Positions 63,011 through 64,000 of a DNA stretch of 64,000 bases are shown here, in pieces. The translations under genes were made by a program, and so were the position numbers. The notes below the pieces were generated by a model. It made no database searches and was not told the DNA's origin. It worked only from the letters and a program-made list of their open reading frames with translations. How positions within the stretch are numbered: position 1 is the stretch's first letter; the number at the start of each line of letters is the position of its first letter. This DNA comes from Devosia sp. SL43 (lineage in GTDB: Bacteria > Pseudomonadota > Alphaproteobacteria > Rhizobiales > Devosiaceae). The stretch is from the NCBI RefSeq assembly GCF_021729885.1, contig NZ_CP063401.1, positions 2,046,001 through 2,110,000 of the forward strand. Reading direction: 5' to 3'.

Positions 63011-64000
63011 TTAGCTCAGCGTGAAGTACTTCTGGCGCGCCGCGAGGAACAGAGAGTCGGTGCCCTCGGTCTTCTGACGCACGATGTTGAGCGAGGCGAT
63101 GAAGCTCTCCGCCGTCTTCTTGGTGAGGGCATCCCCGCTTTCACGAATCTCGGTGAGGAGTTCGGCAGCAGCCTTGGCACCCGCTTCCAGGATCTCATCG
63201 GGGAACTGGCGGATCTGCACGCCATGCTCGCTGACGAGCGACTGAAGAGCGCGCGGATCGTTGGCGGCAAAGTCTGCCGCCACGTTGTCATACTCAGCCT
63301 GGCAGCAATCCTTGACGATCGCCTGCAAATCCCCCGGCAGCGCCGCGAACTTGGCCTTGTCGACGACGAGTTCAGTGGCGAGGCCCGGCTCGATGAAGCT
63401 GGGGAAGTAGTAGTTCTTGGCGATCTGGTAGAAGCCGAGCGCCAGGTCGTTATAGGGACCGACGAATTCGGCGGCGTCTAGCGTACCGGACTGCAGCGCG
63501 GCGAAGATCTCGCCGGCAGCAAGGTTGGTCACCGAAGCGCCCAGCTTGCCCCACACCTGGCCACCGAGGCCGGGGGTGCGGAAGCGCAGGCCCTGCACGT
63601 CGGCAAGGCCGGTGAGCTCATTCTTGAACCAGCCGCCCGCCTGAGTGCCGGTATCGCCTGACAGGAAGCCCTGCAGGCCGAACTGGTCGTAAATTTCGTC
63701 CCAGATTTCCTGGCCGCCCATGTGGCGGACCCAACCGGTCATTTCGCGGCTGGTCATGCCGAAGGGCACGCCGGTGAAGAAGCTGAGGGCCTGGCTCTTG
63801 TTCTGCCAGTAATAGGCGGCGCCATGGCTCATTTCGGCCGAGCCATCGATCACAGCGTCCAGCGCCTGCAGGCCCGGCACCATTTCGCCAGCGGCAAAGA
63901 CCTGGATGGTCAGCCGGCCACCCGAGGCGACGGTAATGCGCTCGGCGAGGCGCTGTGCGCCGACCCCGAGGCCCGGAAAGTTCTTGGGCCAGGTGGTGAC
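63011..64000 (-). CDS. TRAP transporter substrate-binding protein (DctP type), 5' end missing
   Basis: The gene runs off the right edge; 329 codons are present, lacking the start and signal peptide. The frame reads VTTWPKNFPGLGVGAQRLAE at the edge, then GGRLTIQVFAAGEMVPGLQ, then EMSHGAAYYW, typical of the DctP/TakP group that binds oxo- or carboxylic acids. GLRFRTPGLGGQVWGKLGAS contains the conserved arginine used to hold a carboxylate. It is convergent with dctQM and has its own terminator, an unusual split for a TRAP unit. Confidence 0.95.
   Translation of the reverse strand, partial: VTTWPKNFPGLGVGAQRLAERITVASGGRLTIQVFAAGEMVPGLQALDAVIDGSAEMSHGAAYYWQNKSQALSFFTGVPFGMTSREMTGWVRHMGGQEIWDEIYDQFGLQGFLSGDTGTQAGGWFKNELTGLADVQGLRFRTPGLGGQVWGKLGASVTNLAAGEIFAALQSGTLDAAEFVGPYNDLALGFYQIAKNYYFPSFIEPGLATELVVDKAKFAALPGDLQAIVKDCCQAEYDNVAADFAANDPRALQSLVSEHGVQIRQFPDEILEAGAKAAAELLTEIRESGDALTKKTAESFIASLNIVRQKTEGTDSLFLAARQKYFTLS

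Overview
The window is 64 kb of dense, GC-rich bacterial chromosome. The gene families (CpdR, DctB/DctD-like regulators, the BrnT/BrnA module, tripartite tricarboxylate and TRAP transporters, GltBD, LigD-type repair proteins, RpoH-type control of a small heat-shock protein) and the long antisense reading frames caused by high third-position GC point to an alphaproteobacterium, most likely order Hyphomicrobiales and possibly Devosia-like. That placement is an inference from gene content; no search was run. I see no prophage, insertion sequence, CRISPR array or replication origin. The accessory material is limited to a toxin-antitoxin pair, several families of dispersed palindromic repeats and a few unrecognised genes.

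Layout. 1-4 kb: the start of a ligase-associated exonuclease, an M16 peptidase and brnTA. 4-8.5 kb: a sugar-oxidoreductase neighbourhood (aldo/keto reductase, GntR regulator, Gfo/Idh/MocA dehydrogenase) and a LuxR-type regulator. 8.6-10.1 kb: a HerA-like ATPase. 10.2-16.9 kb: tctCBA facing a sensor kinase and sigma-54 activator, with a consensus -24/-12 promoter and two matching dyads between them. 16.9-23.3 kb: aldose epimerase, HrpB, MsrB, an FMN protein and tandem metallophosphoesterases. 23.4-28.2 kb: two tRNA-Val genes, cpdR, N-formylglutamate amidohydrolase, HisN-like phosphatase, an Lrp/LysE exporter pair and an alpha/beta hydrolase. 28.2-33.3 kb: repeats, a heat-shock gene with an RpoH promoter and a ROSE-like leader, an MFS pump behind a structured terminator-bearing leader, a secreted unknown and a methyltransferase.

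33.4-41.5 kb: gltB and gltD separated by an unrecognised membrane-anchored ORF containing strong hairpins, then hpt and a DUF2087 gene. 41.5-49 kb: cell-envelope genes (SGNH hydrolase, lytic transglycosylase, galE/galU, outer-membrane barrel, NfeD/SPFH pair). 49.1-50.8 kb: a LigD protein with phosphoesterase and polymerase domains but no ligase domain. 50.8-56.1 kb: eda-modA-modB without modC, then nadA and nadB flanking an antisense HNH-like gene that has lost its histidines. 56.1-60.7 kb: a cytochrome c/thioredoxin/CcdA cluster, a PfkB sugar kinase and an ArsR/SRPBCC pair with a perfect palindromic operator. 60.9 kb to the end: TRAP permease genes and a convergent, truncated dctP.

The strongest leads for less-described biology are regulatory: the sigma-54 architecture at tctCBA, the gltB-gltD spacer gene with its hairpins, the structured leader of the MFS pump, a dispersed long-hairpin repeat whose two copies show compensatory changes, and the ribosome-binding site displayed in the loop of a perfect palindrome ahead of the LuxR-type gene. 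No wholly new multi-gene system is evident.
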